Below are positions 44,851 through 59,184 of a DNA stretch of 64,000 nt, in pieces. The position numbers and the translations under genes were made by a program. The DNA is from Batillaria attramentaria (taxonomy: Eukaryota; Mollusca; Gastropoda; Batillariidae), in the NCBI GenBank assembly GCA_018292915.2, contig JACVVK020000032.1, positions 2,303,501-2,367,500 on the forward strand, in the 5' to 3' direction. The notes under the pieces were generated by a model that saw nothing but the letters and a program-made list of their open reading frames with translations, ran no database searches and was not told where the DNA came from. Position 1 is the stretch's first letter. Every line of letters starts with the position of its first letter.

Positions 44851-45479
44851 TTAGTTCGGGTAACCCATGAGTGATCGGGGAAGTCACATCCTGGGTTAGG
44901 GGTCCAAGCGAACAAACCTTGGCTACATCATTTGCGTGGTGGCTAAGCACAGTTAAAACGTCAGGCTAATATGAGAAAACTGACAGCGTGCCTAAGCTGT
45001 ACGATGACGTTTACTAGCTGAGCTTGATTGAAGTTAGAATGGGATCCCCTATGGCGCACGGCGACTTGAGCCTCACATGGCGGCAGTGCTAGCGTTGGAT
45101 ATTTTCCACTGAGACACGCACGCACTGAAGCTTGTAGAGCTAAAGTGTATATTTTCATGGAGCGTCTGTTGTATCCTATCATTATATAAATATTGGTCCA
45201 CCCACCACAGAGATATTAATGTGTTGATTTTTTTTTTCCTATGGTTGGACCCATGACCCTCCAATACAGGAGAGGGACATCATGACTATGTGACCATGAA
45301 CATGGTAGCTTTAGCCTCTTTAAAGCCTGGTAGAAAGTTTTCCGTTACTGGACGAAATCGTGGAGCTGTGTTGTCGCTCTTCAACTTCAATCATAATGGG
45401 CGAGGCTGGGGGGAGGAGACCGCTGGAGGGCCGGAACACTATCTTCTCCTGAAACAGCCACGAAATGCATTCAATAGGC

Positions 45480-45815
45480 ATTCAACAGGTAGTGGCATTT
45501 TCAATCATTTGGCAATTTTCAGCCAAATTTCCTATCCTTTCAGCCAAAAATCTAAGTTTCCGCCACAGAAAAGGAAGCAGGAAAAATGTTGCACACACTA
45601 TCATGATGTATGTGTATAATGCCATATGGGACAGTCTAACTTCATCAGTATCAAGGCAGTACTTTACATTTGGATGCCAGGAGAGGCTACTAAATGACTT
45701 TAAAAATGCTAAAATTTGTTCTCTTCAGTGGGGCATTGCCCGTGCCCCCCCCCCCCCCTTCTTCTCCCCCCAAAAGAGCGCTGTCTCTGCACCCCGGCCT
45801 ACGTTTCAGTCTTTT
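45480..45815 (+). repeat. Unnamed interspersed repeat, copy 2
   Basis: Matches 7787-8180 along its length and lacks the GT and poly-G expansions of that copy. It lies in or next to the last P450 intron. Confidence 0.55.
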
Positions 45816-45927
45816 TTTCCCCTCAGCGGTTCCCCAGCCTGATTTAAACATTTTAATAATAAGCATTCGTCCCCGTGATCTAAGCAGTGACTTTTCGCAA
45901 AGTCCGCGCGCAAAGTCCGTTCCTTAC

Positions 45928-48798
45928 CGGGAGATCCGGCGTCTTGTTGAACTTGACAGCTCTCAGCACGTGCACCATGGCGATCTTGATCTCCAGCAGG
46001 GCCAGTCTCATGCCGATACACAGTCGGGGTCCGAACCCGAACGGCAGGAACGACACATCATTCTTGTTGGCACCCTCCCACCTGCAAAACGCCCAACACA
46101 GGAGGAAAGATCAGTGTTCCTCTTTACGCACATAATTATGTTCGTCGTTTATGCAGAGATTTCACAATCTGACGCAGAGATTCTGAGGCTGTGCGTCTCT
46201 TGACTTTACAAAATGACCCCCTGAGTTGGACAGAGAGCGTCAAAGTGACTCTCAGTTTTGAAAACTGCAAGGAACACTGAAAAATGAGGTACTTGAGTCT
46301 TCCATTTTCATGTTAACCTGACGCACGCTGAAGCGAACCACGCGCAGTCACAAACAAAGTCAGAACAAAGACATAATTATGGGCAGCGGTGGGAAGGACC
46401 AACTCTCAGAAACATTCTTAAAAAACTTAGGGCATGTAGATTCGGTCCCCACCTTTAAAACTGTACATAGTCAAAACAAACTTGTTCTCAACCCAGCAGC
46501 AATAATGAGGGATTGACAGAACTCTGTATGGGGGGGGGGGAGGAGGAGGGGTTGGAGCAGCCCGAATATTTACTGCAGTAATGGAGCAAGCAAATTAAAC
46601 AAAGAGCGAAAGGACACCCCAGTGATGATCCAAGGCAAAAGCACGGATGGCAGAACAGACCGAGGCACTGAAAAACAACCCAGACCAGGCATCTGAGACC
46701 CAAGCAGAGATCCTCTGACGTTGCCCAAAGCAAAGCAAAACAGCCCACGTCCATCCCAAAGACACTCGTCCAGCCAAGCAGCCAGGAACAACTTGTCCTT
46801 AAGTTCTAAAAGCCATAGGACGTAAAGCAAGCTAATGATGATGAAGCAAATTAGACATAAAGTATACCGTCATACCAATATATTATAACGACTATACCTG
46901 TCTGGATTAAACGTCTCTGGGTCGGGAAAGTATTCTGGGTCCCTCAGCACATCACAGATCGGCACCAGTACAGCAGATCCCTTGGGAATTGTCATCCCTT
47001 TTATGGTCACAGTCTCTGACGCGGTTCGCGTAATCCTAGTTCACAAATACAAGGAAACAGGTTAAATAAAAAAACCCACATTTCTGTCTGCCTGAAACGC
47101 CTTCATTAACCAAGCACATATTTCTCAACCGGCCCCCGTAGTGTAGTGGTTAGCACTTCGGACCATGGACCGGGAGACCCGGGTTCGAGTCCCAGCCGAG
47201 CCAAGCGGGATTTTTCCTACCTAGGTCGGCGCCTACCCAGAGTGGGTGTGCTATGGGCCAAGTGGGGAGGCAGCGGCCCTTACGATGTGGATGATTACAC
47301 GGCCGGCACCGCAGGTGCCGTAGTACCGGGACCTGACTAACGCCGGAATATTTATGACAGGAAGCGTGGAATGTAATTCTTAGTGAATTTATGTCTGTTG
47401 TTTATTGCAGTACTGATGGACGTGTGCACATGCCACTGTGCTTATTTGCGAATCTTGCCGTGTGCATGTACCAACCTTTGCATGGGCCCAGTGGCCTACC
47501 AAATGAAATAATTCAAATGAAATAATTCAATTCAATGCTACGTGTATATTCCTTTTCTTAAAGTAAAAGTGGCGGTTATGCCGATGACCATGGCCAAGGA
47601 GGAAATAATAATAATAATAGTTAGTAAGTTTAGTCCTTTTGACTCCCAGAGAAGCATAGGGCCTCAACAGCTCTCCTCCATCTCACTCTGTCCCTGGCGC
47701 AGGTCTTGGCCTCCTCCAATAATAATAATAATAATAATTGCTCACGAAGTCACTGGCGGAAACACACGAAGTGTTTCATAAATTGCATGCTCCAGGTACT
47801 TCAGTTTTCCCACGTTCTCGTAGGTCGGTTTCTCCTGCAAAAGGGAAAAAGGGTGTCAGACGCAAGCTGTAAATCTTCTACTCCCCAAGAAACAGTTGAA
47901 CAACTTGAAATCAAGTCTGCATATTCTGAAGTACTCAACATATCCATTAAAAGTAGAGGGGCAAAGCCTCCTTGGCTCACTTGTGAGATGGGTCAAGGTC
48001 ATTCAAAAGAGTATGTTTGTAAAGCTATCACTGTCTATCCTGAAGTAAGATGTCTCTTGTGTTCATAGTTCCTAAGAAAATGGTTAATGGCAACATAACA
48101 ATTTTCCAAGGACAGCTTGTATCACCTTGACTTTGGGTCAAGGTCATTCAAATGAGATCTGTAAGTGAAGAGCTTATCAATGACTATCTTTATGCCATGT
48201 TTGATAGCTCTAGTTTTCGCAGCTTCTGTACAAATGGTAATGTAAAATTCACAACAGACAGCTGTATTGACCTTGACCTTGAGTCAAGGTCATTCAAAAG
48301 GCTATGTCTGCATAGGTCTCATTGCTGCCTCTGGTGTCCCTAGATTTTGAGAAAATGGCAATTGTAAATTTCTAGTGAGACAGATTTAGTGACCTTGACC
48401 TTCAGTCAAGGTCATTCAAACGGTATGTCTTGGTAGGTCTTACTGCTGTCTATCAGCAAGCCAGGTTTGATGCTTCTACCATTTATTGTTTCTGAGAAAA
48501 TGCCAATGTTAAGGTTTTGGAAACATTTCCGCAAACAGCTTGTATGGCCTTGACCTTGACTCAAAGTCACTGAATACAGGTATGTCAGTAAAGTTGTTGT
48601 CAATGTCTATCATCATGCAAAGTTTGATGTCTCTGGCTATAGATAAGAAAAATCCCGCTTGCCTCGGCTGGGACTCGAACCCGGGTCTCCCGGTCTATGG
48701 TCCGAAGTGCTAACCACTACACTACGGGGGCCGGTGATTCTACACATATTATTGGCTCACTTGTGTAACAAAGTGAGTCTATGTAATAGCCCTCCGTC

Positions 48799-48849
<51 letters not shown>

Positions 48850-49762
48850 TGTCTGTCTGTCTGTGTGTCCACAGTAAACCTTAACATTGGCCTTTTCTCA
48901 GAATCTACAAATAGCAGAGGCACCAAACTTGGCCTGCTGATAGACAGCCATGAGACCTTTCAAAACATACCATATTGATTGACCTTGACCCAAGGTCAAG
49001 GCCACTAAAGCTGTCTGTTTGCTAGTTGTCATTGGCATTTTCTCAGAATCTAGAAAAGCCAGAGATGATATGAGAGGCGAAATCGGAGCGTTAGGGTTAG
49101 GGTTAAGGTTAGGGTTTGAGTTATCAACTGTGGCCGAGATGATATGAGAGGCGAAATCGGAGCGTTAGGGTTAGGGTTAAGGTTAGGGTTTGAGTTAAAA
49201 ACCGTGGCAGAGATGAGATGCGAGGCGAAATCGGCGCGTTAGAGTTAGGGTTAGGGTTCGGGGTTAAGGTTAGGGTTTGAGTTATCAACTGAGGCAGAGA
49301 TGACATGAGAGGCGAAATCGGCGCGTTAGGGTTAAAGTTAAAGTTCGGGGTTACTGTGGTTTGGGTTAGGGTTTGAGTTATCAACTGTGGCAGAGATGAA
49401 ATGGAAAGCGAGTCGGCGCGTTAGGGTTAGGGTTAAAGTTAGGGATTACTGAGGTTAGGGTTAGGGTTGAGTTATCAGCTGTAGCAGAGATGAGAGGCGA
49501 AATCGGCGCGTGCAGGTTAAGCACGGCACGTACATCACCCAGCTGCTGCTGAATCTCGCGGACGACGCGCTCCTGGACGTCGGGATGCATGGCGAGGTTG
49601 TAGGTCAGGTACTGCAGAGTGGTGGCTGTGGTCTCGTAGCCCGCGACGAAAAAGATGAAAGCTTGTCCCACTATCTCGTGCCTGGCCAGTCCTGCACACG
49701 CGTCAACACTTTTCTTTATTCCTCTTATTTGTTCTTTATTCGTTTAGTTTATGCATCCAACC

Positions 49763-49826
<64 letters not shown>

Positions 49827-49985
49827 ATACCGATAGTATCATGGCATTACCATGCATTTGTAACCTTATCATGTTAGGGCCTTTTTCCCCTTGTGATGCC
49901 CAATGCGCGTTTCACCCACACAATCACATTGTGTCTTGTTGTACAGCTGCTGTCTGCTTTCAGATTTGTAATATTCAGCCACGTG

Positions 49986-50076
<91 letters not shown>

Positions 50077-52717
50077 TAGAGAGAGAGAGAGATGATGATG
50101 ATGATGATGATGATGAAACTTTATCTTATTAATACATGGTTGAGGGATGGTTGCATTGATGTTTCGTGAACTGCAAAATTACTTCAACTTGCCTTCCGAC
50201 TAAGCCTAGAAATTAACAAGGTCTCTCGCTCTCGCCCCCCCCCCCCTCACTCTCTCTAACAACATAAGTATCACCACCACCACCATATCGCCACATTGCT
50301 CCCTGCATTGCAGCTCTTATCTCTTTCACAAAGATTGTACCAATTTCTAGATCTAAAAGGACACTGAACGAAATAAGAAATCTTTTGTACTCATCTGCGA
50401 TAAACTATCTTTATCGTCAGTTCATCAAAAACAAGCCCCCCCCCCCCCCTCCAGTTTCCATATTTAGTCTTTGGGTATCATCTCATGGAATAAAAATTCG
50501 TCTGTTTCGTCCTCATCTCGCAGTGCAAATCCGGGTGTTGTTTCCAAGGGAGGCCACTCTCATCACATGGATTTCATCTTAAGCGGTAGTCTTCTCCATT
50601 TGGGAACCAAAACAGGGGTGACGTAATCCGAGGTTTTCCCTTATCCGAGGTCACGCTAAGCGAGGAATTCTAAATGGTACAAAGAAGGCTTTTGGCCGGG
50701 ACCAACAACCTGATTGATCTTATCAGAGTTGTGACCTTAAACGGTAGTGACGTTAAACGAGGACTACTGTACTAGCAACATATGGCGCGCGGCGGCGTCA
50801 CTTTTCCGGCACCGCGGTGCGTCTATCTCTATACGTCTCTGGTCGGAGCTCACTCGGAAACTGTCAAACAACTCAGTCAGTGACTCGACTCCGGCAAATC
50901 AGTCATGAATTGTTGTCTCGGAAGTTTCAAGTTCAAGTTCAGTTTTAGCAACCAACTGGTGCTGCCGTTTGCCAGCGACCAGTTATCCACTGACTCCGAC
51001 ACTACTTTCAACCGGCTTTCAACATGTATCCCACAGTACCAGCCGGCTGCCCGTGTCAGTCAGTCAGTTGTGCTGTTTTCGGCCCCTGCGTCACGCTGGC
51101 ATCATTTTTCTCCCGCCAAACTTCAAGACAAGGCCACGGAAGTGAGGTATGACCTGTTCTGGAATCAGACTAAAACGTCACAGCAATGACAATAGCGTCA
51201 TAGCAACACCGCCGTAGACGTCATTTCCACAACGACAGTTTCAAGCCGTCCCGCAACAAAACGTCGGCGTTCATTTATTACTGACCCCGGCCTCCGACGT
51301 CGCTTCCACTCTCAGAGTTCACCTGGCTATAATTCTATGGCATTCAGAGGGAATTCCGCTTAGCCGGGAACCCACAGGCGATGTATTCTTGCAACGCCAT
51401 TCCCATCATTGCATCTGTCCTGCTGATTGACTGCTTTGTCCACGATGCCTGTGCTGATCAGCGTACGTTCTCTGCAAACAGGTGTACAGATAAATTCGAC
51501 TGCAAGGCGCCCGGAGAGGAAGACTGCGCAACGGGAGATGGCTTCAGGGAAGTGTGCATGTGCCTGGGCGACAGATACTACAGCAGCAATGGCAGTGAAT
51601 GCCTAACGAAGACAAACTCTTCCCTTGCCAGCCCAACACACTGCACAGCGACATCGGATTGCGAACGCAAGATTGGCTCCTTCACCACGTGCGACTCGGC
51701 TACTAACGGAACTTGCCAGTGTGAGAAGGGGTCCTTCCCAATCAACGGTGGCAAGCATTGTCAGATTGGTAAATCAGTTTTTAATGTATTTTTCCCCAAG
51801 TAATAAAGCGGCCTTGAGGGAAGTTAACAACAACTTGAAACTGAAGAATAATCATCACAAATTAAAGCACGTCACATACTGAGCATACATTTTCTCAGTT
51901 CAGCATCAGTTGTTGTATTGATGCGCGCCAGTTACTGATTAAGTGAGTGATTCACGATCACAAAAAATGAGCAACACACAGAAACTAACCAGGAGCTCAC
52001 TGAACTTGTGACATGTAAGAAGAGTTAGTTAGTTAGTTAGTTAGTGATTTAGGGCTTAACGCCGCGCAAGCAACAAAGGCAAATTCGCGGCTCATGAAAG
52101 TCCCTTCCTGCCAGGTCCTAGAAAACATAAAAATTCCCGCATTACTGAAACAAGATGTAAATAAATATTAAAAATCTATCGGGTCTAAATGAGACTTCTT
52201 TGAGGACTTAAAAATTTAACATAGGTGGTCAGTGAAAGACTGAATATTTGAGGTCCATAATTTATAGAACAGGTTGACCTATTTCAGGAAACTGAAGATG
52301 CTGTCGGGAGGGACATCCCTGAACAGCACCTTCAGTGAATCTGCACAGTAATGTTTGGCACGGATCTCAGTGAGATCCGTACATGAAATTAGAAAGTGCT
52401 CAACAGTAAAAGGCTCGTGGCATGGGACACACCAAGGGGGATCCTCCCCCTTCAACAGATGGGAATGCCGTTCATTGCCGTTATGCTGGCGTTCTTTTGG
52501 GAACTCACGCATGCATGCAGGCATGCACAGAGGGAGGGAGAGAGTGTGTGTGTGTGTGTGGGGGGGGGGGGGGGGCGCAGTCGTCCACTGGTAGGGGTGA
52601 TTGTACACCCGATGCGCGAGCCGGGGTGCGATTGTATACTAGGACTGGGTCTCGCGTTGTGAAGTCACGTGACCGCGGAATTTATTTTACGACTTTGATT
52701 CAAGCGAAGCATTACAA

Positions 52718-52767
<50 letters not shown>

Positions 52768-52846
52768 TGTTTTTATATTGCGCAGAAAATCTGCCCAAAA
52801 GAGCACTCAGTCCGCGCTACACACACACACACACACACACACCGAC

Positions 52847-52898
<52 letters not shown>

Positions 52899-55800
52899 CG
52901 GATGTGGGATACAGAGGAGGATACGGTAAAAATTTTAGTGGAAAGCTTGCCGAAACAGATAGGTTTTAAGGTGTGCCTTGAACTGTGACAGAGTATGGAG
53001 GCTTCTAAGGGAGACGGGCAGAGAATTCCAGATTTGGGGAGCAGAGTAACTGAAGGAACGTTGGCCATAAGATGATTGAAATTCATAAGCATTAAGTTTA
53101 ACATCCATTTTAATTGTGGCAGTTTCATTTCGATCACGCAACCCGTTGTGCACGACACATCAGAACGGTGTGCGATTATCGCACAGTCGCCGCGCCAACG
53201 GCGTCAGTCATCTTTCAACCCGCCGGACGATGTCCGTTAAAAACCCAACTGAGACGCCCTTTTTCAATTTCAACTAAGTCTTTTCCAAGCACTCTCCGTC
53301 CTATTCTCAACAGGTTCAGTGGTATCCACAGTCTTCAAATAGTCGATCAGCTCTACGTACTCACGATTTTCCGCCATTTTACTCAGTTCGAGAATTACCG
53401 CCGGGAAACGCGTCGGTACAGTGCTGAACACAGCACGGAAATCTCGCGAGAGTTGGCCGATCAGGCTATTAGCATACAATCGTATCCGCAGGCGCGCAGC
53501 GGGGGTACAATCACCCTTCCCAGTGGACGACTGGTATACATTTGCCCCCCCCCCCCCCCCTGTACAATTATAAAGAAAGTACCGGACACCCTTTCCGTGC
53601 CTCTTTGTGCTCGCAAAACCCCATACACATGAGGTCGTGTTAGCTTGCCTAGCTGGTTGACGTCACTAACTTTTTGGCGTATGCGAGGTTCTGCATGGGT
53701 ATAATCCGTTTGGTTGGAATGAATTCCTGTGACAAAGTCGTTCCCCTTAGAAAGGGGTGAGTGAGTGAGTGAGTTTTTAGGGCTTAAAGCCGCGCAAGCC
53801 ACAAAGACTAATTCGCGGCTGAGTGTGCCTGCACTACATGAAAAAAAAAAACAACAAAAAAATGTAACGTTGGACAAAGGATGCAAACTGGTCTACGGGG
53901 CTATATAAACCTAGGACATGCAGGAGACGCAGTCACGCTGCACCTTCATGCTAATTTCTCGAACTCCCGGTTACAAAAAAGCGTAGAAAACAAATGACAA
54001 TTACAACTAGGTAAAACAAAGATAAATACTAAGCGCATATACAGCAAATATTGCAACTTATCATCTCCTAGGCGCAATAAACCAATTCGCAGCATAAGCC
54101 CAACATCACTTATTCCTAACCACTGGTAGTGCAGACGTAAGTGAGGGGTTAAAAAGAAGAAATATAGATGAAAGGGCCGAACTCAGAAATCAGCTGAGGG
54201 AAGAGAGGAAGGACAGAGCGGCTAAATTCGGGAGGTTTTAAAGAGAAAGATACAGGTGAATGGGCTGGTGAGGGATAGACAGAGAGGTAGGAAGGAAAAT
54301 TCCTTAGTTGCCAATGAAGACAACATGCCTGGGAGGCAGTTGGAGAACAGACCGCTCCAACACGGAACCTCCCCGCCGTGAGGCGGTTTGGGAAAACAAC
54401 GCACCAGAGAGGGGTGCGTTGTGAAGGTCTTCAACATGACGGGTGTTCAGCAGCACCAGCAGGGCGCTGCGAACAAAGCCCGCCAGGGTGAAGACCACGT
54501 GGGGGGAATCCAGTGAAGTCGGCCTTGAGAAATGACCCTCAGATGTCTCACTGGACCAAGGGTCAGCAGACACCCGCTTACTGACCTCCCCCCGGAGGAG
54601 ACTTTAAGAGAGCAAAAGACAGGTGAATGGACCGAGGGAGGCAGAAATAAGAGTAATTATCATCCATGGCGGCATCTTTTTCTTTGATCTCTCCTGTGTA
54701 ATAAGTGTCCGTATTGTACTAGTACTTGAGAAATCATGTGACACAGAGCACGACATCACATGACAATCAGGCATGCTTCCCTGCAAAAAGGTTCTTTCTT
54801 TCAGAAAGAAAGAACAGAGATACAACCTTTTTGGCAAAAAAACCCGTCGTCATCGATGAGCAAGTACATGTATTACTACTCCTCAGGGAGAACTCGCTCC
54901 CGATGTCAACACCATCGACGATGAAACATTTTGACTCGGCATATCGGTGTTTCCAACTTCATAAACTCGTTGTACAAGTACAAAACAACAGTAGCCTGTA
55001 CCTAGCAAGCAATCCTTACTCAAATTTCGGACAGTTTTAACAAACACTTATCAAAATTCGTTCTCAAAAAGTTCAATCGAGGCTGGCGTCTCGCCGGCAT
55101 GTATGCTGTTTACTGATTTGGCCGTGTGCTATCGGCGCAGAGAATGGCAGCGGATTCGTGATCTAGATACATCTCCGATTGAACAGAAGCTTCTTGAATC
55201 GTTTGAGTCATGCATGCAGTTATAAAATGTAGCTGCTGGGGGGAAGGTCACTTTAATCGGTGTATATGTACTACAAATATTAGAATAAACACTCACAAAG
55301 ATTCAGATTTCGTGAAAATCGCAACAGGAAGAACCCCGCTTGAACGCGCCCTAATCGTACAAAGCGTGAACAGAGCTGTTCAGTTTCGATCGGTTTCGCA
55401 TTCACCTCCCAAATTTACATTTCCTTGAAAGCGTCAGCATGTTTGTTTGCGTCTTTAGTGGAAGTTTAAAACTTGTGGTTTTGTTTGGATTTGAGTTCAT
55501 GAGTGAATTGACACCGTCTTGACAGCATAAAAAGGCGCACTTTATTCTGTCGGCGTAGTGCTCTGCCGACGCACAAACTCGTTCGTCTGCTATGTGCAGC
55601 CGCTGTCGACTGTCAGTTTTTACTAGGATAAACGTTCAAAATATACCATAAATTGGCCCAAAAAAGGATGATAAAGCATTTACACCCCATCAAGCTGTGG
55701 GATACCGACTCGTATTTTGATCCAAGACGCAATCAACCCTTCGCTAAAGCTCAGGGTTGATTTGCGTCTTGGATCAAAATACTCGTCGGTATCCCACAGC

Positions 55801-55972
55801 TTGATGGGGAATAACTGCTAAAGAAAGAGCAAAAGGGGTGGGCAAGCTCGGCGAAATCAGCCCCGCCGCGTGAAGGCGAGCCCATGGAGCCGTTCCCCTT
55901 AGAAAGAGTTACTTCCCGCAGGCCTTGTTTGTGAGTATGTGTGTGTGTGTCTGTGTGTGTGTGCGCGCGCGC

Positions 55973-56027
<55 letters not shown>

Positions 56028-56155
56028 CTCTGTCTGTCTGTCTGTGCGTGCGTGCATGCGCGAGTTTCCCAAGGAATGCTAGCATAACGTCAATCAAATA
56101 TGACGTCGACAAAATGGCGCTCATATAACGGCTGCATTGAATTATTATTATTATT

Positions 56156-56228
<73 letters not shown>

Positions 56229-56597
56229 CATCAGAGGCATTCTCTACATACAGTAGAGGGATTTTGAAATCTAAACTGGGTTCACCTGCGATTTCAAATG
56301 AGGTACGTCAAATCGGACGGTTTACGTCAAACGTATAAGAGCGACTACGTCCAAAATGTGCCTCTGTTCAGAATACGTATTTATACTATCAACATCCCAA
56401 ACATGGAGTGATTTAAATAAATTTTCCGTGTGTATACTGGAGACAACCAACTTTTCTCAAAAGAGCGATAACTCCTAAATCACCAAAGCAATTACAACTC
56501 GGTCGGTCGCTCTATCTGGATATATTTGGAGACCCCACTTGAAATTTGAAGCCAGTCGGTTGAGTATTTTCGGAGATACACGCCCGGATACAATAAC

Positions 56598-56676
<79 letters not shown>

Positions 56677-58429
56677 TACACAGACAGCACTCATTTCAGC
56701 GGAGAAGTGCGTAGAGGGGCACCATGCCTATGCGGAGAATGCGAGCGACGTGCGTTTGTGCCTTTGAACGTGGAATTTTTAGCCCGTCCTATTATGTTGT
56801 TTCGATTACTACGGAAACAACATAAAACACAACAACAATAACAATGAAACCAGCCAAGCGGGCCTAGCCGGCAACAAAATTTACAGGCTACGTGATAGTA
56901 TTAGCTTCCGGGGCATGTAGTAACAACTCGGCTAAATATAGTATAAAATCTTTGCCCCTTTTAAAATTTGTGTGCATAGAAAAATATGGCAATCTGGTGC
57001 TTTTTGTTGGCTTTGTAAACAAGTTTCATGCCAGGTAATAGTAAAATTAGGGAAAAATGAGGCTGGCTTGTGGACTATTTGTATTCATGCGCGGCTGGCA
57101 CAGGAGCCAGCAGACGACCGTGGAATGAGGGGGTATGTGGTCGCTGCCAACATTGCCAAAAAACGGAATATTGGAATTTGTTTAAATTACTTCTACGCAT
57201 GAGTCTATGGCTGCCTGATTTTTGTGAATTTTTTGGTGAATTTTAAAGCATTTCTAGGGTGTCATCTGCAGCGTTATGTGTAAGAGGAATATATAGCGTT
57301 TTCCTCCAGATTTGCATCTGTATCGCGTACAAACCCACTACATCCGGCGTCTTTTTTTCTGTCCGACCTCAAGGGAGTCGCCTTACCGTGTTGTCCGACA
57401 TTGGATGTCTGGTGTCCGGGTCCAAGACCAACTGCTCCCAAGGTTACAACGGCACGCATTGCGGAAAGGTGTACGACAGAGTATGCATGTGCAACAAGAA
57501 CTTTGTGGCCACACACGGCCAGTGTGTGATGGTCCCAAACACTGTGGCGGGCCCGGCTTCGCACTCCATTCGCCTGGCACCATCCCGGTCCTTGGTCGTG
57601 TACGTCACTCTTGTTGGTGCCGCGATAGCTCGCCTGCGATGCTTCTACTGACCTGGCCTCTGGTGCCGCGATAGTTCGCCTATGATGACCTGGCTTCTGG
57701 TGCCGCGATGGCTCGCTTATGTTGCTTCTACTGATCTGATTTCTGGTGCCACAGAAACAGCTTTTTCTAATCGGAACCCTGTCTTCAATACCGTTATTAC
57801 CGTTTGAAATTAATGATATATGGCAGAGTACCTTGTACTCTGCATTTGTACTCATATATATATATATACATGTACTGACTTTACAAAACGAACAAAGTCA
57901 TGCTGGCTCCACACATCCCCGAAAGAGTTTTGAAATGGATGAATCCACGTTGAATAACTAGAAAATACACTCCTTGAAAACTGTGATCAACTCAGGGGCG
58001 TAGGAACCACGGGGGCCCTGGGGGCCCAGGCCCCCGTTCGATTTTTGGAAGGGGGGCCCGAATATCTTTGGGCCCCCCTTGCTTTTGATAAGAGGAGAGG
58101 AGGCCCACCACTGGTGCCCCCCCCCCCCCCCCCGCCGCTCTGCTGTCGCAGGACACAATCCTTGGCAGTCAAAATACACACACACACACACACACACACA
58201 CAAACCTCCTCCCCCCCCCCCTCTTCACCCCGGCCGTATGGCTCACCCGACTTAGTGGGCCCCCCTTCCTCTCAGCATCTTCCTACGCGCCTGATCTATC
58301 AACGGTAAATGTTTTGGCAGAAATTCGCCAGTTTAAAAAAAAAATGGAGCAAAATATTAAAAAAAAATGCAACACAGAAAATTATGCACTAAACTACAAG
58401 AAACGAAACGATAGAGAAAATCGTCCATC

Positions 58430-58487
<58 letters not shown>

Positions 58488-59117
58488 TGACGTTTGTGAA
58501 CAGCGGGGACGGCTGTTCCCCCGTTGGCTTTGTCGTCCTCACTTGACTCCGCGTTAATCAGAAGCTGCAGAAAGTCCACTGGACGCTGCCAGCACAGACA
58601 CAACAGCCATGTTTCGTAGGACTTTGTAAGGAGGACTTCGCTGAGCAGCGTGACCCATTTACATGTAAATTAGGCACACACGGCAGAGGCCACGATCGGC
58701 TAATATAGTACCCCTTGACGTGTCTAATTTGCTAAGCATGCATAATTACAAATCAACAAGAACACTTTACAGTCTGAAATTCAAAATGCACTATTCAAAC
58801 TATATGACCGATTCGGTGACCAAAGCTGGGCAAAATTATTATTATTATTATTATTGTTGCTGCCCGACCTCCTCGCCAGGTCTGGACAGAAATGGAGCAG
58901 AGGTAGAGATGTTACTAATAGTGTCACTCTGGCGGATACCGCGTGTAATACAGGAATAAGTCTATCTCTTTACAGATTTGTATACCTCGTCAGTTTTCTC
59001 TTGTTTCCGTTCCTCGACCATCCTGTAGATGTTATCCAGAAAGAACCTGACCGGGGTGGGCCGCATCATGGCCGCAAATATCCGAAGAACCGGCGCAAAA
59101 AACGGCATGATGACTGG

Positions 59118-59184
<67 letters not shown>

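Noticed and set aside
45290..45619. 109-codon plus-strand frame
   Set aside because: Its second half lies in the dispersed repeat also found at 7787, and the first half has no family resemblance.
53270..53479. Minus-strand frame starting MAENREYVELIDYL
   Set aside because: Plausible composition, and a GTGAGT lies just after MAEN, but there is no recognisable domain, no partner exon, and it lies beside an inverted repeat and LINE debris.
54304..54573. 89-codon minus-strand frame with arginine- and serine-rich sequence
   Set aside because: No motif, no splice context and no second copy in the window; probably chance.
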